Positions 60,159-64,000 of a DNA stretch of 64,000 nt are shown in pieces. The notes beneath the pieces are model-generated. The model ran no database searches. It was given only the letters and a program-made list of their open reading frames with translations, and was not told where the DNA came from. Origin of the DNA: Anisakis pegreffii. Taxonomy: Eukaryota > Nematoda > Chromadorea > Rhabditida > Anisakidae. A program made the translations under genes and the position numbers. Positions within the stretch are counted from its first letter, which is position 1. Each line of letters opens with the position of its first letter. The DNA lies in NCBI GenBank assembly GCA_035041965.1, contig JAPYMA010001526.1, positions 124,001 to 188,000 of the forward strand. Reading direction: 5' to 3'.

Positions 60159-62649
60159 TTATTTGTATCATCTTGTTTGAATTCATTATTAATTTGTTTC
60201 GTTCTTTATTGTATGATTTGATTTGAGTTGACATTGTTTGTTTTAATCCGTCTCGTTCAATTTGCCGTGATTAGTAGTTGACGCGGTAAGACTCATTATT
60301 ATCATCCTTAAACTTATCATCGCAATCAAAAGGTTATGAACTACTTTTATTGATTGGTTGTATGTATCGAAGAAAAGTTGACGATTTTTGACGCATTTGA
60401 GCAATTTTATTCATTCAGTTTACAAAACAGAGTGAATGCTTTTCGTTGTATTTTACATAATGTTCGTTATATTCCTCTGATAAACGTCACAAATGAAATA
60501 AATAATCACCATTTTGTTGATAAAGACGTATTGGCTGTGAACAGTCTGCCTATTTTTTACTCGTTTATTTTGCTAAGAATAAGAAAATTAAAATAGTGTA
60601 GAATGAATATAAATTAAGGAGTGTGTATCTGTTGAACGCAATTGCCGTACCCTTTTGAGAATGCGGTTATGTTGAAAGTATCTTTGCAAGATCATTTCAT
60701 TCGTTTATGATTTTGTTTGGATAAGAAGTTTTGTGTATCGAGTGATAATGGTTTGATATGGGATGTTTCCATTGTCATCTCGTCTCGTCTTATCACATCA
60801 CTTCTGTTCCGTTGATGCGTTCCGATTCGTGAAAGTATTTCTTCCTTTTTCGTTCGCTGTTTTCCACCCTTCCCGCGAAAGTCTCTCTGAATTCAATCGT
60901 CACATTTATCCTTCTGAATATATCCTGCTGTCTGTTCCTCCTTCTTCGTTTCCTTTCCTGTGAAATCTTGTGTTTTTCTTTTCTTACGTCTATCGAACTG
61001 CTAAATCCTTTATCAGCTCTTATATCATTTGATTTGTCGATGTGTAATGCAATCAGTTAATGGAATAATTACACGCGCTGTGTTCGGTCATTATTTGGAT
61101 TGTTAAAGTGATTTATTTCTTCGTATTTTGTTGAGTGTTTCGTTCGGTTTTCAGTGTTTTGAAGAACGAATTGTTCGTTGATCGTGTTTCATATTCCGCG
61201 TTCGTTTATTTGATTGTTTCATTTGTCAGCAAATTTTCTTCGTTATTGAAATTTTAATTAGCAAAATGTTGTTGATATTGTATATGTATGTATTATTGAA
61301 TTGATATTGTTTATGATTATTCAACTAATATCCAGTTTCGATTTAATCTCTAGACATTGAGGCTGATGTGATTGATCGATTGGCTAGGATATGATCAAAG
61401 ATTACGTGAAGTTTCTGGTTTATGCTTTTTTATTTGATGTGACTCTTTATCTCATCCATTTTAATGCTACTTTCAATTGTCTAGGATAAGAACAACTGTA
61501 TAGTATTGAAATAGGTGAGGAATGAACTGCTGATGTTTAAATCATCTTCGGTAACCGTTCATAGTGTACTCATTTGTTCTTGTGCTAAAAATGGTGGTTT
61601 TTATTGATGTATCGATAATAAAATTGTGTCCGTTGCGTGTTTTATTTACACGTTTCGAGTTGATTGCAAGACCGATTTGGTGAGGAGCGCAGTAGAATTA
61701 TGTCAGATATGAGGAGCCAATTGCATCAGCAAACCAAGTGGCAACATAACGAACGAATCGCTCGTACATCAACCGCACGTGTTTTTGCAATAGCATTGAG
61801 CGTGGTCATGTGCCTGTTTACTCACACTCGGTCTGAGTAAGTGATTTGGCGCTTTGATCATGGCCATATCAGTTGCTTTGGAGTTAGTTGATCTACAGGC
61901 CAAATAGCGTTCTTTTGATGATTAATTTGCATTAATTAGCTCATTTTCGTCGTTCTTAATAATTAAAACGTTCGAAATGAAGCATTTAACGTCCTAGGAA
62001 GAGAACTTTACGGTATTTAATTGCTGTTGTTGTAATTCATTTAATTGCTGTTGTACTTCTAATGCGTTGCGTTTTGCTTTAATAAGCGGAACATGTTCTT
62101 GTTTGATTTGTTTGTTGCTGTTTTTGCTATTATAGAATTACGCTTTTGTTTCAAGTGGTTGATTAGTTGGGAGCTCTAAAGTGAACTGAATCCGTTAGGT
62201 GTGCTTTGTGGTGAAGATGTTTGCAGGGTTATCTTTAGCTTTAAAGAATTGCATATTATCTGGAATGATGTTACCTTTATCGAAAGATATCGAAGCGTAT
62301 GCATGAGACCCACTTGTGTTTGATATTGCTCATCGAATGCGTTTATCTCTGTCGTTTCGCGCGAAAATCATCAAAAAATTGTCATTTTGATCTCGTAATT
62401 TCATCTGCTCCATTGTCTGCTGATTTCCTCTCTTAAAAGTACTTTTGGAACCGTATTCGAATATGTCAAAGAATTAGCAATGAGCACGACTGAAATATTA
62501 GTAACACATAGAAAAGCTGTTGTAAATGCATGTCAAATGAATTGAATGCTCATTCGTACAAATTCCATATCTCGTACAATTGTGCCTATAGGCTGCCCCA
62601 TATTTGAACTATTCACTCCAGTTTCAGGAGCACAGAATAATCAAATCAA
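60159..62649. other. 3' UTR / intergenic
   Basis: About 2.5 kb, AT-rich. No conserved coding sequence; probably the kin-19 3' UTR and the promoter of the next gene. A few AATAAA-like hexamers occur but none stands out as the kin-19 poly(A) signal. Confidence 0.5.
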
Positions 62650-64000
62650 ATGTCAGAACTCCCTCCAGCGGGGGAAGGGGGGAGTGCAGCACTCAGTGAA
62701 GAGTCAAAGAGTCGAAAACCCCGTCCAGCGGTACAACTGTACCGGCCTGGAATGATGAAGGGTGTTGACATCACAAAAGTCGGTCAATCACGCACTTTAC
62801 CAAGAACAAAACCACCGAAATCACAACCCATCACCGAAATAACCACAAACGATCCACGAAAATCGGGTTATTGTTGGCTTTATTGCCAAAACATTAATTG
62901 ATTGAGGAATATACATATGACAACCTCATGTGGAGACAGGTGTATCGCGATAACTTATTATTTTGATATGGTGAATACGTTTGCAGAGAAATTGGATGAA
63001 TGGTCTGTTAGTGGTAGAAGTAATAATCGAGGAGGGAGAGCGGGACGGGGTCGTTCTCGGGGTGGGGGAAAGGGGGATACGATTCGCTCGTATAATGCAG
63101 CTGACCTGGATCAACGCTCTGAAATAGCATCAGTGTGCAGTAACGATGGTATATCCATTAGATAATTGAATGAATGAATTGAAATTAAAAGAAAATAACG
63201 AAATGCAATTAGATATTCAATCGGAAGGTGGTTATAAGCGAAGAAGACGTCGAAGGAAGAGTAGTGGAGGCTCATCGTCCACAAGCAGTACGTATCGCTA
63301 CGAGTCCAACTCGACAATCACCTCATCCAGATGCAATATCAATAAAGAGGCTGTGAGCAACAGTCCCAGGCAACGCCTCATCAATAACGTGAAAGGATTT
63401 CATGTGAGTGCATCTATTCATCTGACTATGTCTTTCATCACATACCAATTATAGAGCTCAAGTCAGTCGTTATTCGACAGACCTCCGTCGTCACTGGGAG
63501 GACGGCAGTACAGGAACTATAATTGGAACGATGAGCATAGTTGGAGATTCAATTCGAAATCACCGAGCAAGAAACAGAATAGAAATGAGCAATTTCGCGG
63601 AGATGGAACTGCTGCGGCGGATTATAATCAGAAGGTTGAATCTTGCTTGATTTTGCTTTATTTATCTGTTATTGTCTTATTGATATAATTTCAGCATTTC
63701 GAGCGTAACCACAGATATTCGTCATATCGTGAACAGAGCCGTGGCAGTAACAGCAACAAAAATACGAGTCGATCAAATCACGATGACAGATTTGTATCGG
63801 TGAGTAATGCGGTTCGATTTTATGGTTGTTGTCATATTTGATTGATGCGATCGAATAGTGAATATAAACGTGTTCAAGGCATACGAAGGTTCCGATATGT
63901 ATGCTTCGAAGAGGTCAGGGCAGCAGAAGCGTGGCGGGAGGGGACGGGGACAGCAACAGAGCAATGGCCCATTCAGAAGTGACCGTCATGCGGGATCGAA
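62650..64000 (+). CDS. RGG/Ser-rich protein, 5' part only (SMG6-like N-terminus?)
   Basis: Partial: it runs off the window. Exons 62650-62866, 62987-63148, 63192-63403, 63455-63634, 63695-63799 and 63879 to beyond 64000, all in phase. The first exon contains RKPRPAVQLYRPGMMKG, which resembles the exon-junction-complex binding motif near the N-terminus of SMG6. Then come an Arg-Gly block (SNNRGGRAGRGRSRGGGKG), an Arg run with serines (KRRRRRRKSSGG) and another RG/Q-rich stret (KRGGRGRGQQQ). These point to an RNA-binding, disordered N-terminal region. If SMG6, a 14-3-3-like TPR region and a PIN nuclease domain should follow outside this window. Other RGG proteins remain possible. The ATG at 62650 is the first in frame. 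Confidence 0.7.

Overview
The window looks like nuclear DNA of a nematode. It is AT-rich, the genes are split into many short exons joined by GT-AG introns whose 3' ends read TTTCAG, TTTAAG or similar, intergenic DNA is long and simple-repeat rich, and the gene set has clear nematode counterparts (an EAK-7/MEAK7 homologue, a MATH-BTB protein, a nematode-type sphingomyelin synthase, KIN-19, YMEL-1, SPT-4). I rebuilt exon chains by hand. Except where stated, every junction below keeps reading frame and has a plausible donor and acceptor. No prokaryotic operons, CRISPR arrays or certain tRNA/rRNA genes were seen.

Layout. 0.6-6.3 kb: alpha-tubulin (-), with a hAT-type miniature transposon in an intron. 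10.9-13.3 kb: TRAIP E3 ubiquitin ligase (-), followed by a tRNA-like tandem repeat and copy 1 of a dispersed repeat. 15.2-17.7 kb: sphingomyelin synthase (-), with a dead mariner fragment in its last intron. 17.7-25.5 kb: no recognisable gene, several tandem repeats. 25.6-27.7 kb: MATH-BTB (SPOP/BATH) protein (+). 28.6-30.5 kb: INPP5K-type inositol 5-phosphatase (+). 31.5-38.9 kb: EAK-7/MEAK7 TLDc protein (+), whose 5.5-kb first intron holds a complete opposite-strand Myb/SANT-like gene. 39.8-41.4 kb: STK32/YANK kinase (-). 45.3-48.5 kb: YME1L i-AAA protease (-), just downstream of a 74-codon gene. 49.7-55.1 kb: DEF8-like RH-domain protein, SPT4 and an unrecognised acidic protein (all +). 55.7-57.5 kb: copy 2 of the dispersed repeat and a fold-back element with telomere-like motifs. 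58.6-60.2 kb: casein kinase 1 alpha (+). 62.65 kb to the end: the 5' part of an RGG/Ser-rich gene with a possible exon-junction-complex binding motif.

Most genes are single-copy housekeeping or signalling functions: cytoskeleton, ubiquitin signalling, sphingolipid and phosphoinositide metabolism, mitochondrial proteostasis, transcription elongation, endolysosomal traffic and kinases. They do not form one pathway. The most useful second-look items are the hAT insertion whose target-site duplication equals a splice donor, the nested Myb/SANT gene, the candidate two-gene unit of a 74-aa protein plus YME1L, the palindromic-motif array between that unit and DEF8, a GC-AG intron in EAK-7, and three repeat families (dispersed pair, fold-back element, tRNA-like array). 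I found no clearly new multi-gene system.
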